From NCBI GenBank assembly GCA_002778195.1, contig PCDI01000006.1, forward strand, positions 501,950-565,949: a stretch of DNA of 64,000 bases, read 5' to 3'. This document shows positions 13,622 through 24,674 of this stretch, one piece after another. Made by a program: the position numbers and the translations under genes. Every line of letters begins with the position of its first letter. Position 1 is the stretch's first letter. The DNA is from Raffaelea ambrosiae. Taxonomy: Eukaryota; Ascomycota; Sordariomycetes; Ophiostomatales; Ophiostomataceae. The notes beneath the pieces were generated by a model, which worked only from the letters and a program-made list of their open reading frames with translations, ran no database searches and was not told the origin of the DNA.

Positions 13622-13646
13622 TTTTTTTTTTTTTTTTTTTTTTTTT
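13622..13646. repeat. poly-T homopolymer (25 nt)
   Basis: Twenty-five consecutive T residues. The length may be imprecise, since homopolymers of this size are hard to sequence. Confidence 0.85.
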
Positions 13647-13989
13647 CTTTGTTCCCCCTCCCTTTCTTCCCCGTGGACCCGAAAGCACACACCACTGAAC
13701 CGTTTGCCCCCGGCTCGCTCCCTCCATCTTCTCCTTCCTTCGAAAGTCTTACTAGGGTAAACTCTCTAAAACTGCCCCTAAACGGCCGGGTCTCTTCGCT
13801 CGGCAGCTCACTTTTGCTTCCTTCGAAGCTCTTTTTCGACAAAAAGAACGACAAATGCGACTCGAGCCGTTGACCAACAGGTTCCATCCCGGACGATGAC
13901 CCTGCAAGCCAAGACGGTAGTTGGTTATCCACATTTTTTTTAGTTGTTTTTAATATTATTATTTTTACAGAACGAAGCCAAAGCAAAAA

Positions 13990-14069
13990 NNNNNNNNNNN
14001 NNNNNNNNNNNNNNNNNNNNNNNNNNNNNNNNNNNNNNNNNNNNNNNNNNNNNNNNNNNNNNNNNNNNN
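13990..14069. other. assembly gap (80 N)
   Basis: Eighty unresolved bases, bounded on the left by an A-rich stretch and on the right by a run of 19 G residues (14070-14088). The G run is a likely reason the assembly broke here. The true gap size may differ from 80. Confidence 0.98.
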
Positions 14070-15317
14070 GGGGGGGGGGGGGGGGGGGTCAAGGAAGGGG
14101 AGCGGCAGGGAAATACTAGGAAATGGCAGGTCCCCGAGCAGGACCGCGTTCCGAACGACCGGCTCCCGGCCCTCCTTTTTTTTCGATCACCACGATGCTG
14201 CTAGCCACTTCGTTTAAAAGTGGACAGATCAATCCGCTGTGGACCTTTGCCCAGGATGTGTGATGGAGCAAACATGGACGTGTAACTGGTAACTGCTCGT
14301 ATTTCCTCGTTGCCGTTGATTCTTTTGGAGGTTTAGTTTGGCGGGTTTGTGTTGGTCATCTTTTCTCGTCTCTCGACCTGCATGGTGTAACTCGTCACTT
14401 GTTCCCCAACTCGTCATAGCCGTTTCGTGGCCCCCCTATGTCGCTCACTCCGAGCCTTTCAAGAACCAACACCGGCCCCAGGCTCTCTTGGAGCGGCTTG
14501 GCCCAGAGGATCGCTGGTGGGACACCCTTCTTTCTGGTGGGGCCTATTAGCATACTACTATGTACAAGCCGTTACTAGGTGGACTTGCAGTCTGTGGTAG
14601 GGAATAGGGGGAATAGGCAGTCCTCGTAGGGGGACAAGAGCTTGTTTATTCATAGAACTATCCTTTGGGGCGTAAAAAGCTGTCTACGAGCAGACGGCAG
14701 GTCGAGCAAAACGCCGCCTCCCCCTTGGTACACCAAATGTACAGCCGGAAAGGAACCATGGCCGAAGCTAGAAAGACAAGAAGCTCGAAGAAGAAATTTA
14801 AGTTCCGACAAGGAAACACACAAAAGAACGCCCATAACAATGCCAAAAGAATACCAGAAGAATACCATTTGCGTGGACCACACAAAAGCTGTCTGATGGA
14901 AGACGAGAACCATGACAGGCCACAAAGGCTGCGCACCACAAACCACATCACCCGCACGAAGCTATCCGGGTATGGATGCCCGCAACGCCGCTTGCCTTCT
15001 TAGGCGACTCGGTAATGGTTCTGGAGAGCGCCACGAACGGGTGCCAATTACCAATGGCTCCGCGCGTTCCAAACGAAAAGAGGACAAGAACAACTCCGTT
15101 TTGGTTCAGGGCGTGCCGGGTACTCCCATATCGTCCCAGAACCAGAATAAATAATGAAAAGTCGGACGTTATTTTCTGAAGCCATCGTAGTTTTAGTTGC
15201 CAGTTCCGTTTCTCAACCAACGCCTTTTTCTGAAAACCATTTGAAAAAAATACTGTGGGCTGTCCTGTGGGTTTCCCGGTGTTGGTGGGCCACCATTCTG
15301 GCCCCCCCCTCTCTCTT

Positions 15318-15366
<49 letters not shown>

Positions 15367-15915
15367 CCCTGTTGTTGCTATGCAATTCTGATGTGTTGTA
15401 AACCCTTGTAGTCGTTGCCCATTCGTTGCGGCCTCGTGGCCTCTATGGTCCAGACCGTAGTCGCTCGTGGTCTTGTGTCGCGCGCCCTCTCCATCCCCTC
15501 GTTTGCTGCCTGCTCATTGCGGCCCTCCAGATGCACTTCATTTGACCCATGTTGGCCAGCAAAGCCGTTGGCACTGTTAGTCCAATTGCCCTGCCCTGTT
15601 TGTTGGTGTTCCTTCCAACCCATGCCTCTCGTTTCCGGGAGTATCAGCCCGTCAAATGCCGGCGGACTGTCAGGCAGCTGCCAGCACAAGCCAGCAAAAT
15701 AATCATTCGGTCAATATGCCAGCTTGTGAATAAGCCAACAAGTGCAAACGAACAGGCCAGCATATGCCAACACCCCAACAACCTCGGCGGCACAGCATGG
15801 GGCAAAGTATAACACACAAACTGCGGGGACTAGGGACCCGCAGACTGCTGTCGCCTTGTCTTGCTCCGTGTGACAAAGGTGGAAGGTGAACACAGCTCGA
15901 TGACGCCTTCGTCTA
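14070..15915. other. gene-poor stretch right of the gap, with (CT)n microsatellite
   Basis: No recognisable gene. A TACTATGTAC motif copy lies at 14556-14565 and a pure CT dinucleotide repeat at about 15309-15361. The right end would carry the 3' untranslated region of the cyclin gene, which is on the minus strand and stops at 15916. Confidence 0.6.
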
Positions 15916-17730
15916 TTAATAATATCCTCCTTTTCTTTGCCTGTGTCGGTGATCGTGATTGCGGTTGCGGTGATATGGCCCCGGCCCGCCCCATCCAGAG
16001 TCGTTGGGACCACTGTTGTTGCTGTTGTTGCCGTTACTGTTGTTGTTGTTGCTGTTGCTGTTACTGTTGCCGTTGCCGTTGCTGTTGCTATTGTTGTTGT
16101 TGCCGTTGCGGCCTGGTTGGTGGTGGTTCCGGTCCCGCCGTGATCCATGGCCCCCTCTTCCACCGCCGCCGCCAGTGCTACTGTTGTTGTTGCTGTAGTT
16201 GTGGCCATTGTGCCCACCGTGGTTTTGCTGCTGTTCTGGTATCACCTCTTCCACTTCGGTTTCGTATTCATCGTACTCTTCTTTGAAGTACTCGAGCACT
16301 TCGGCTGTTTCTTGTAGATATTTGTCGGCTTCGAATACGAAGCGCAGAGTGCCCTCCTGCCGCTTCTGGTGAGTCTTTGGTGCTTGTCTATCTGCTCCCA
16401 GCGGTGGCCATGAGCCCGTGGTCGCAGGCGACGTAGCCGACCCGGGCGTGATGGATGGGTTCGCTTCCTTGTCTTCGAGGCCGCATTTCTCACACCAGTT
16501 CTCGACGCGGTGCAGAGCCGGGTTCTCGTCCACCTCCTGGTTGATACGGATCTTGATGTCGATAAAACGGTCAAGGTAAAAGCTCTTGCCAATCTTGGTC
16601 GATTTGCGGAACTGGGCATAGAGGTCGAGCAGGTCGAGCAGGGTCTCGACCACGCAGGCGCGGTTGGTGTGGTATTTCTCGAGGGGAAGGGCGCGCACGG
16701 CGTCGACGTGCTTTTCGGTCACAAGAGCGGTCAGCTCGATGACGCTGATGGCCATGGTGAAGGAGGTCTGCTTGATAGGGGCAAAGGTTTTGTAGAGGTC
16801 GATCGACATCGGGTAGGCCACAGACAAGAAGTCCCTGGCATCGTCGGCGGGGATGATCTGGCGGATGAGCTTGGCCAGGACCTTCTGGGGGTAGCGCACG
16901 CGGAAGTCGAAGCCGACGGTCTGGAGGATGAGGCGGTCGAGGCCGACGATGATAGTCGACGGGCGCTCAAAGATCTGCCAGGCAAGTCAGTGGCTGTGTT
17001 TCAATCCCTTCTGTAGCCTCTCTGCAGCTTCTCTGCAGTGTCTGCTCTGTGTTCTCTTCTGTCCTGCTCTCTTGTCTGGTTTCCTGTCTCCTCTTCCTGT
17101 AGACGCACCTTGTCATCCGGCGTGGTGGGTTTGTCCGGGTTCTTCAGATTGTACGCAGCGCACAGCACATCTTTGGATTTCTTGATGGTGTCCTCGACCT
17201 TGCAGGCAACAAAGAGGGCCGAGAGGGCTGCGTCTTGGAAGTTGTACTCGGCATCGCGGAAGTTGAGGCGAAATTTGTGGTAGTAGGTGCAAGCCGTGGC
17301 GAACGTTTTGACAGGTCTGCAATGTCGTAGGTTAGCATTGCCAGTGAGAAGCCGGAAGCAAGACAAAACGACGTGGGAACCCATGGACTCGCACTCTTGT
17401 CCATTTCACAATCCCGACACAGCCCCCAGATACCACTCACAATTGCAGCGACTCGCGCACGTTGTCAATCAGCTGGACTCCCTGCAACCGGTAGCTGTCT
17501 TCGCGAGACGGGTCACAGCCATTTTCGCGCTGCATGCGACGGAGCTGCTGCTCAACTGTGTACTGGGAGGCCAAGGAAACGTAGCCCGGATGCGGGCCGC
17601 TGACGGGCGGGTGCTCCTCGGTGATGATCTGCGGCGCTGGCGGTGCAGCAGCTTTCCCCCCCCCTCCTGCGTGTCCTCCTTGGCCTCCTTGACCTCCTCC
17701 TCCTCCGTGTCTCGGACCTCGGCGGCCCAT
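15916..17730 (-). CDS. cyclin, RNA polymerase II CTD kinase beta subunit (Ctk2-like)
   Basis: Predicted regulatory cyclin of the nuclear kinase complex (CTDK-I type) that phosphorylates the C-terminal repeat of RNA polymerase II. Three exons: 17730-17441, 17316-17109 and 16974-15916, 518 residues. The N-terminal 35 residues are Gly-rich. The first cyclin fold covers roughly residues 50-200 and includes ALFVACKVEDTIKKSKDVL, followed by ERPSTIIVGLDRLILQ and a second helical fold to about residue 310. The VACKVEDT..KKS signature and the conserved acidic FEADKYLQETAEVLEYFKEE segment favour Ctk2 over other transcriptional cyclins; a cyclin-T/Pch1-type protein is the main alternative. The last ~115 residues are Gly-, His- and especially Asn/Ser-rich and should be disordered. 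A GTG codon stands just before the chosen ATG. Divergent from the PX-associated gene. Confidence 0.8.
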
Positions 17731-18683
17731 CACAGCTATTCGGAACGCAGGTCAGATGGGGTTGGGTCGGAAGCTCTCGAGACGTCGTTTCGACTGTCGG
17801 GCGCGTTCGTCGCGGTGATGGACCTAGCGCTGCAGGCAAGCTCCTCCCAGAGCTTCTCGCCCTCGCGTTGGCTTGTCGCTACTCTCAAGAGCCGCGCGTC
17901 TCAGCAGCTCCGCCTGGAGAACAGCACCGGCTCTGTGTATCTGGTCGCGATGGAAATTTGCACGTGACGAAGATGCCGTAGAGATTGGCGTGTGCATCCG
18001 CCGGTAATCGCCACGCGTGAAGGTTGCGTCTGTCTCGTTTGAGAAGGTCCTGGGTGGTGACTGAGCTCTACGGAGCACGGATGCAGTTGTCGCGAAATCA
18101 AGTTTTGGTGGATTTGGGTGTGGTTCACTTTTTCTCGGTCTTATCTCTACCGCCTATCGGGTCGTGCGGGGAGGCTCTGTTCCCCCTAATTCCCTCCTGT
18201 GGAGACCTGGTCAGCCCGCTAAAGCTGGGCAACCATTTCCACCACTCTGTACGAACTCTAGCACACGGCGACTTGTGAAGAGGCAGCCGGCTGTTCCTGG
18301 CCGTTCCTGGTCGGCGACCTTGGCTGAAACCGCGGCAAGGCCGGCTTGCTGCTCAGTTTGTCAAAATGTCGCAGGCGTTCGTCCAGATTGCGACCCCAAA
18401 AGAGGGCCAGTCTGTTTGCAGTAGGACACACAGGCACCTACCTGTACGAGCCTTATTTCAGGCGCCTCCACGCTGGGTCACCCCACAGGGAAGGCGCGGC
18501 CCACCGCTTGCGGCTCTTCTGGCCCTCCTTCCCGTTCCAGCGGCGTCTTAGTTACGAGTACATAGTAAAGTCTTGGCTCTCACCTCTTGTCCCGGCTGAC
18601 ACCTTATACACGCACCATCAATCCTCACCAACAAACTTCATAGTGTCTATGGCTTGGACTTGCACGCGATACAGAACAAGACC
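17731..18683. promoter_or_regulatory. divergent promoter region, cyclin / PX-associated gene
   Basis: A 953-bp interval separates the two divergent start codons and should hold both promoters and leaders. A TACATAGTA motif copy lies at 18559-18567, about 120 bp upstream of the plus-strand start. An open minus-strand frame at 17824-18078 could be an upstream ORF or chance. Confidence 0.5.
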
Positions 18684-21600
18684 ATGCAGGCGTCACCAGA
18701 CAGCACCGGCGCCGGCCTCGCCTCACTGTCGCCATCGGCGCCAACCTTGACGCCCGCGCAACTTCATGCCCTCTTTGATATTCTCACGCACGATGAAACA
18801 TATCGTGAGATCCAGAGCTTCAAAGATCCAAACACGATTAACGAATATGGCTTCCCGTTTGCGCGGACGCGGGACGGCCCCGCCAGTGACTCGGCAGGGT
18901 CAACTCGAGCCACCACACCTTCGGGAGGAAGCTCTTCCAAGAGCCCACCGGAATATGCCTCTGTATCAGCTGCGCCCATTCTGCACATGCTGATGAACAA
19001 CGTCGTTCTGACGCTGCCACCGGCCAAGGCTCTGCCAGACGAGTTCTGGCGGGTGCGTATCCAAGGCCTCATGCGGCTGCTGGCTGATGCCGAGCTAAGC
19101 GAGAGCTACGACCAGGGCGCCATGGGTGCCCGCAAGGTTCTGGCGACCGCCTCATCCGCCCTGGTCGAGTCGGTGAGCCGCGGCATCCTGGGCGGGTACC
19201 CGACTGCGGGGGTCGGCAGCGGCACGCAAGGTGGCCAGGCCGCTGCCGATGCCGACGCCGTCCTGGCCGCCGGCGTCTATGACACGTCGAACGCAGAGGA
19301 CTCGTTGCGAGCCTGGGATGACGTCATGCGTGCCTTGATCTATGGGCATCTGGTCGACGACCTCTTTACTTTTGTAGGCAAGAACGGCCAAATCGAGGAG
19401 CACTCGGCAGGGGTGAGAGCAGCAGTGGACTACATTATCATCCAGTAAGTGGAGATCGAAGACAAGTAAAACAGCAAGACGAGGGTGAAGAAAGATGAAA
19501 GCAAAATAAAAAGGCACCAGAGAGGCAGGAGGCAAAAGAGAAAAGAAAAAGAAAAGGAAAATGTAGACTATTCTGTATCACAACGGTTTCTAACTGCAGC
19601 AGGCTTGCCGAGTTCCTCCACTATGTCTTTGTTCTCTCTCCCAACGGCCGCTACCTCACCAAACTGCTCGAGAACATCCAGACCGTCGCCCCTTATGGTG
19701 TCGTGCGCCAGACCCTCCGCGTCAGCAATGCTGCCACTATGATGAACGCCATGATGCGTGTGCTCCTGGCCAAGCTGAGTGTCGGTGGCCTGACCAACTG
19801 GATCGGCCTGACTACGTCGGCTGATGATGGCATGAATCTACTGCAAAGGTGTGTACCTTTTGGCAACTCACCCTGTTTTTTTTGTGTTTTTTTTTGTCTG
19901 TTTTTTTTTTCTTCTTTGCCTAAGATCAATGTCTGACCCATCCCAGAATCATGTCCATGGTCTTGTCCTGGGACGCTTCCAACTTTAAGAAAGCTGCGGA
20001 AAAGATTGAACGCGCCCGCGATGGACCCAGCCGGGCCCATTTGGCTGCTATCCGCGAGCACATTGCCCGACCTCGGGCCTATCACGAGGCAGTGCGCCGT
20101 GCCAGCGAAATCAACCGGCAGTCCATCATCGTGAGCATTTTGGATTCTGTGGACCCGGATCTGGCGGACGCCCTCACCGCCTCCCAGCACGCCCAGTGTG
20201 CTCAGTACTACGCCGCGCAGCTGTCCATCCGCGACCGCCGCGAGATCAGCAACGTATTCTGCCGCCAGAGCCCGGACCTCTCCACCCAGGCTCTGAAGGA
20301 CATTGTCTCTGCCGTTGAGCCGCTTGTTCGCCACATCCACGATAAGATCGACCTCAAGGAGCACGTCAGCGATGCAGAAGCCTTTATCAACGAGTTCATC
20401 GAAGTGAGCAAAGGGAAAAAGACAGGGGCAGGGGGGGCATCAACGCCACAAGCGATCGACGGCGACGAATATCTGATTTATTCGTCGTCGTCTTCATCCA
20501 CACCCCGAGAACTGCCTACAGTCAAGGACTACGTAGAGCTGCTGCGGCGCAACCGTAGCCTGCTCTACAAGTGGCTGCACCGCATCGCCACCGACACCCC
20601 TGAGATCCGCGAGACCTTCCGCCAGTGGGCCGTCGATACCATCAAGCTGTTCAGAGTAGAGACATGGAAGGACGGCGCGGTGGATCCGAAGCAGGACCAG
20701 ACGGAGAAGTCCGCCGAGTCCGGTAAAACAAGGCCACCCAACATCACCGTGAGCCCAACGGCCAGACCAACGGCAGCCAGTCCAACACAGAGCGTATCCC
20801 GTCCAGGAGAAAAGATGACGAACGACCACCTTCGCATCGACGATGGGGCCGGGTCCATGGACGCCGACCTTACCCGGCTTTTTGATGCCTTGCCTCCCGA
20901 TACGCAGGCCCGGGTACGGCGCCTCCTCGACGCCCACGCGGACTACCTCACGATCCTCGACGACTCGGCCACTCGCCAGAGGCAGATTCTGCTGGACCAG
21001 ATTTACGGAGGCGGAGGAGGAGCGGAAGACAAGACTGCTGAACAGGGCAAGCCACGACCCAAGAGTCCAAACTCGCCGACGAGCCCGAAACTACCCAAGA
21101 GCCCAAAGAGCCCCAAACGGCCGCAGAGTCCCAGGAGCCCCGCCTTTTCTCCCTTGTCTCGTCCGACCACGCCCTTGCCGAACCCGCCTCTGTCACCGCT
21201 GTTGCGTCCGCCTTCTTCGTCTGGCCCGATCGCAGCCGAGCCCCAGACGCAGGTCTCCAGCAACAGCAACAATGGCAACAACAGCAACCCGCCATCTCAG
21301 CCGGAGGGATCTCTGTCCGCCGGCTCCGGTCGGTTTCTGGCCCGCTGGCAGGAGCTCCTCGATGACACGGTCATTGGGCCCGCCAGGCCGGGTGGGCCGC
21401 TACGACGCGGCCGCGACGTCGCCCATTTGGCCTCCCAGGGCAAGGGAGGAGGAGGCGGAGGAGGCGGAGGAGGCGGAGGAGGATGGGGGGCATTGAGCGC
21501 GGAAGGCGAACCGCCCGCATCCGGACCAAGGTCTCGGACGACCAGCCGCAGCGATGCCTGGCGGATGGACAGCTGGCGTCTCGGCAAGAGCAGCAGCAGC

Positions 21601-21819
21601 CGCCACGGGAGTCGTGTGCCGGGGAGTGTGCCGGGGAGTGTGCCGGGGAGTGCGAGCAACAGCGTCGACAACAGCAAGAGCCGACGGCCGTCGACTCAGC
21701 GGGCCTTGTCGCTCGATCTACTAAACCGAGCGCTGGTGCTGCAGCCGCCGGACGTGCACGTCGTGGTGGACGCTTTGGGCGAACCGTTTCAGGCGTTGCT
21801 CAAGGAGCGGAAGCATTGA
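18684..21819 (+). CDS. PX-associated (PXB) / DUF3818 protein lacking a visible PX domain
   Basis: Fungal protein with a PXB-type N-terminal domain and a DUF3818 region; full-length relatives usually also carry a phosphoinositide-binding PX domain and are thought to act on membranes. Exons 18684-19444, 19603-19848 and 19947-21819 give 959 residues. The PXB-like part starts at LTPAQLHALFDILTHDETYR (about residue 20). The DUF3818 part begins near residue 254 with LAEFLHYVFVLSPNGRYLTK and runs to about residue 500. The rest is low complexity: a Ser-Pro/Lys repeat region (about 665-710), an Asn-rich stretch and a run of about 13 Gly. No PX domain is seen, so membrane recruitment would have to come from elsewhere. 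The acceptor of intron 1 is a tandem CAGCAG, allowing two products one residue apart. The start is the first ATG in frame; a TTG codon lies 30 bases upstream. Confidence 0.8.
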
Positions 21820-22382
21820 GAAGAGAGACAGGACGTTTTGTTGGCAACAGACAAAACGGACGATTTATTACAATGACGACATTTTGAAAGCGAGTGATGC
21901 ATGTTCTGGGAAACATTATTATTTTAATACAAGTTTTGTACGGTTGGACGGAATGCTTTAGAATATCTATCTTTTGGGATTCAAATTCACTTTCTTGGTT
22001 TTACTTGATATTCAATTTTTGCATCAGCATGCATTTCTGCTTTTTAACAGCACAGTATGGTTTCATCAATTTACCAGGCACACATGCTTCTCATTGAGTT
22101 AATCCTACTTTTGCAAATGAGAATAAAATCGTCCAAATCCTGTTGCTTTGACCAATGCTTTTGTGGACTGTTACACAGCCCCTTGTCTTCGAGGTTCTGT
22201 TTTTGCTCCTTTTTTTTCTCTTTCGACTCCGAACACTGCAACCATCCCCTGTGGCAGACCACAACTCCTGCCTCCAACGCCAGCTTTTTTCTGAGATTGC
22301 TGTTTTTTTTTGTTACAAATGTAGTCGCTTCCGCCACTACGATTTTAATAACTATCTCTTTTGTTCATAACCGTCCTTCTAG
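21820..22382. other. convergent intergenic spacer
   Basis: AT-rich 3' flank shared by two convergent genes; it should contain both transcript ends. Nothing else is recognised. Confidence 0.6.
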
Positions 22383-24674
22383 TCATGCGGCAATGCCCAA
22401 TTCCTTGTAAAATGCATCGGTGCTCGGCTTGCGGCCCAGGAACTGCTCCAAGGACTTCATCTCGTCCTGCGATCCACCGCGCTCAAGTACGGTGTGGCGG
22501 TACCGACGGCCTTCCTTGGGGTCCATAGGGTTGGCCTTGAAGACCGAGTAGAACATGTCGGTCGAGTAGACCTGCGAGTAGAGGTAGCTGTTTAGGGGTT
22601 AGTATGGAGAAGAGACGAGAGCGACGGACGGGCAGAGAAAAGGAAAGACAGCGTACCCGTAATAGCCGGCATCGTAGCCACCGATGAGGTGACCAAATGT
22701 AGCCTCACCATGACCCCAAGTGCTGATTTGTTAGTACAGTACAGAATAAAAACGATGAAGGATAAACGCTCGCCACATGAAAACTCACCTAGGCTCGCCT
22801 TGGGCTTCGGGACCCTTCAACCCAGAAATGGACGCCCGCAGGTCGTTGAATGTGCTGCTGACGTCCATCTTTTCAATTTCCTCGTGCGTCTTCGGCGTGT
22901 GCACGGTCATATCAAAGATGCCAAAGTGCAGCTGGCGCAGGTTGAAGAGCGCGTCGTTGACGTGCTTGGTGGCAATCTGCTTGGCAATGAGGTCGTCGGG
23001 GATGGGCTCACCCGAATCGTAGTGGCTGCTGAGGGCCTTGATCTGGGCCGGGGTCCAGCACCAGTTCTCGAGCATCTGGCTGGGGGCCTCGACAAAGTCG
23101 CGGACGGTGTTAGTGCCGTGGAAGCGGGCGTAGCGGGTGCGGCCGGAAAGGTCGTGGATGCCGTGGCCGAGCTCGTGGAAGAGAGTGACAACCTCGTCGT
23201 GCTTCAGGAGCGACGGCTTGGTCGGCGTGGGCTTGCTGAAGTTGCAGACGAGCGCGGTGGCCGGGTAGCGGCGCGTCTTGCCGTCCGCCATGAGGAAGCC
23301 GGGCTGCAGGTTGAAGTTGGCGGCGTGGCCGTACTTGCCCGGACGCGGGTGCAGGTCCAGGTACAGATAGCCAACAAAGTTGTCGCCCTCGGAGCCGTCG
23401 TTCCACACGCTGAACAGGATGACGTCCTCGTGCCAGGCGATGTCCTCGGCCTTGCCGGTCGGGCTGAGCCGGGCGCGCTCGGCCGGGTCCAGCTCGACAA
23501 AGACAAAGCCAAACAGCTGCTCAAAGATCTTGAGCATGCTGCCGACGGTGGCGCGCAGCGGGAAGTACTCGGCAATCTTGTTCTCGTCGATGCTGTACTC
23601 CTTCTCGATCATCAGGCGCTCGTAGAAGCGGTGGTCCCACAGGTAGTAGTTGCCGTCAAAGGGCAGCTTCTCGGCCTCCGCGTGCTCCTTCTTGATAGCC
23701 AGCAGGTGCGCCGTCTCGGCGACGCCGCCCGGTGCCAGGCGCTTGCGCAGATCGCCCAGGAAGCTGTCGACTTCCGGCACGGTCTTGGCCATCTTGTCCT
23801 CGAGGCGCAGGGCCGCGTGGTTGGGGTAGCCCAGCAGGCGCGCAGCCTCGTCGCGCAGGACAACGGCCTCCTTGAAAAGCGCAATGTTGACGTTGCACTT
23901 GTTCTCGTTCTGCACAAAGACCTTGCGGCGGGTCTCTGGGTTCTTGGCGAATTTGAGCGTGGGTAGCAGGTCCGGGTACTTGAAGGTCAGCTTGATCTTG
24001 CCGTCGTTCTCGCCGGTGCCCTTTTCGAGGCCGCTGATCACGTCCTCCGGCACACCCTCCAGCTCGGCTGGCGTGAACCAGATGCCACCGTTCTCTTCGT
24101 TGAGGTTTTGCTGGAATGCAATCTGGATCTGGCTCAGACGCTTCTTGATCTCCTTGAAGCGGTCGCGCTGCGGGCCCACGGGCAGGCCCAGGCCGTTCTT
24201 GATGTAGCTCTTGAGGTCCTTGACCAGAATGCGGGCGCTCTCGGCATCGAGCTGGCCGCCGGGGGAGCTCGCGCTGCCACCCGTGGACTCCAGGGCGTCC
24301 TTGCCGCCGTATGCGTCTACAGCGGCTTGGACGGTCTTGAACACGTCCTCGCGCATGCTGCACTCGATAGAGAACTCGTCCAGCAGCGTAGTGGCCTCGG
24401 TGCTGGCGGTGCGCAGCTCGGCATTGGCCGAGACATACTGGTAGAAGGACAGGATGTTGGACGACAGCGTGATATCGTTCTCGTCCTCGATGGCAGGAAG
24501 TAGCACCCGGTCAAAGGTGGCCTGGCTGGGGTCGTCGAGCGGCACGTCTGCCACAATCTTGTCCAGCACGCCGCGGGTCTTGTCGCAGATGGCCTTGGCA
24601 TCGGCCACAATGCTGTCTTTGGTGCCCGTGAAGGTGGGCGGCGCCTGGGGCGGGTTCTTGTACTTGTCGGTCAT
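22383..24674 (-). CDS. prd1: M3A zinc oligopeptidase (saccharolysin / thimet oligopeptidase type)
   Basis: Zinc metallopeptidase that degrades short peptides in the cytosol and, in some fungi, in the mitochondrial intermembrane space. Exons 24674-22789, 22722-22657 and 22587-22383 give 718 residues, normal for the family. The active site HELGH is at residues 500-504 and the third zinc ligand Glu529 lies 29 residues after His500, the family spacing. The C-terminal exons restore the conserved segment TWGHGEATFGHLIGGYDAGY and the motif YLYSQVYSTDMFYSVF. The start chosen is MTDKYKNPPQAPPTF, which matches the usual N-terminus. The same frame stays open upstream with strongly coding-like codons for a hydrophobic segment and a basic, Ser-rich stretch, so a longer membrane or mitochondrial form with an unseen first exon is possible. 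Confidence 0.93.

Larger units (their letters stand above)
1..13989. other. gene-poor block, left of assembly gap
   Basis: No open frame here resembles a known family, and the longer open frames are composed of low-complexity or arbitrary residues without coding-like third positions. The block consists of alternating homopurine and homopyrimidine stretches (for example purine-rich 4500-4980, T-rich 5080-5232, purine-rich 5560-5630, 6000-6260 and 6480-6640, pyrimidine-rich 7180-7570), short tandem repeats, and a recurring TACATAGTA/TACTATGTA motif. It could contain noncoding transcripts, or exons too short or divergent to recognise by eye; neither can be shown from the sequence alone. Confidence 0.6.

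Noticed and set aside
22689..23966. 425-codon open frame antisense to the oligopeptidase
   Set aside because: It mirrors the G/C-ending codons of prd1, whose active-site and family motifs are on the other strand.
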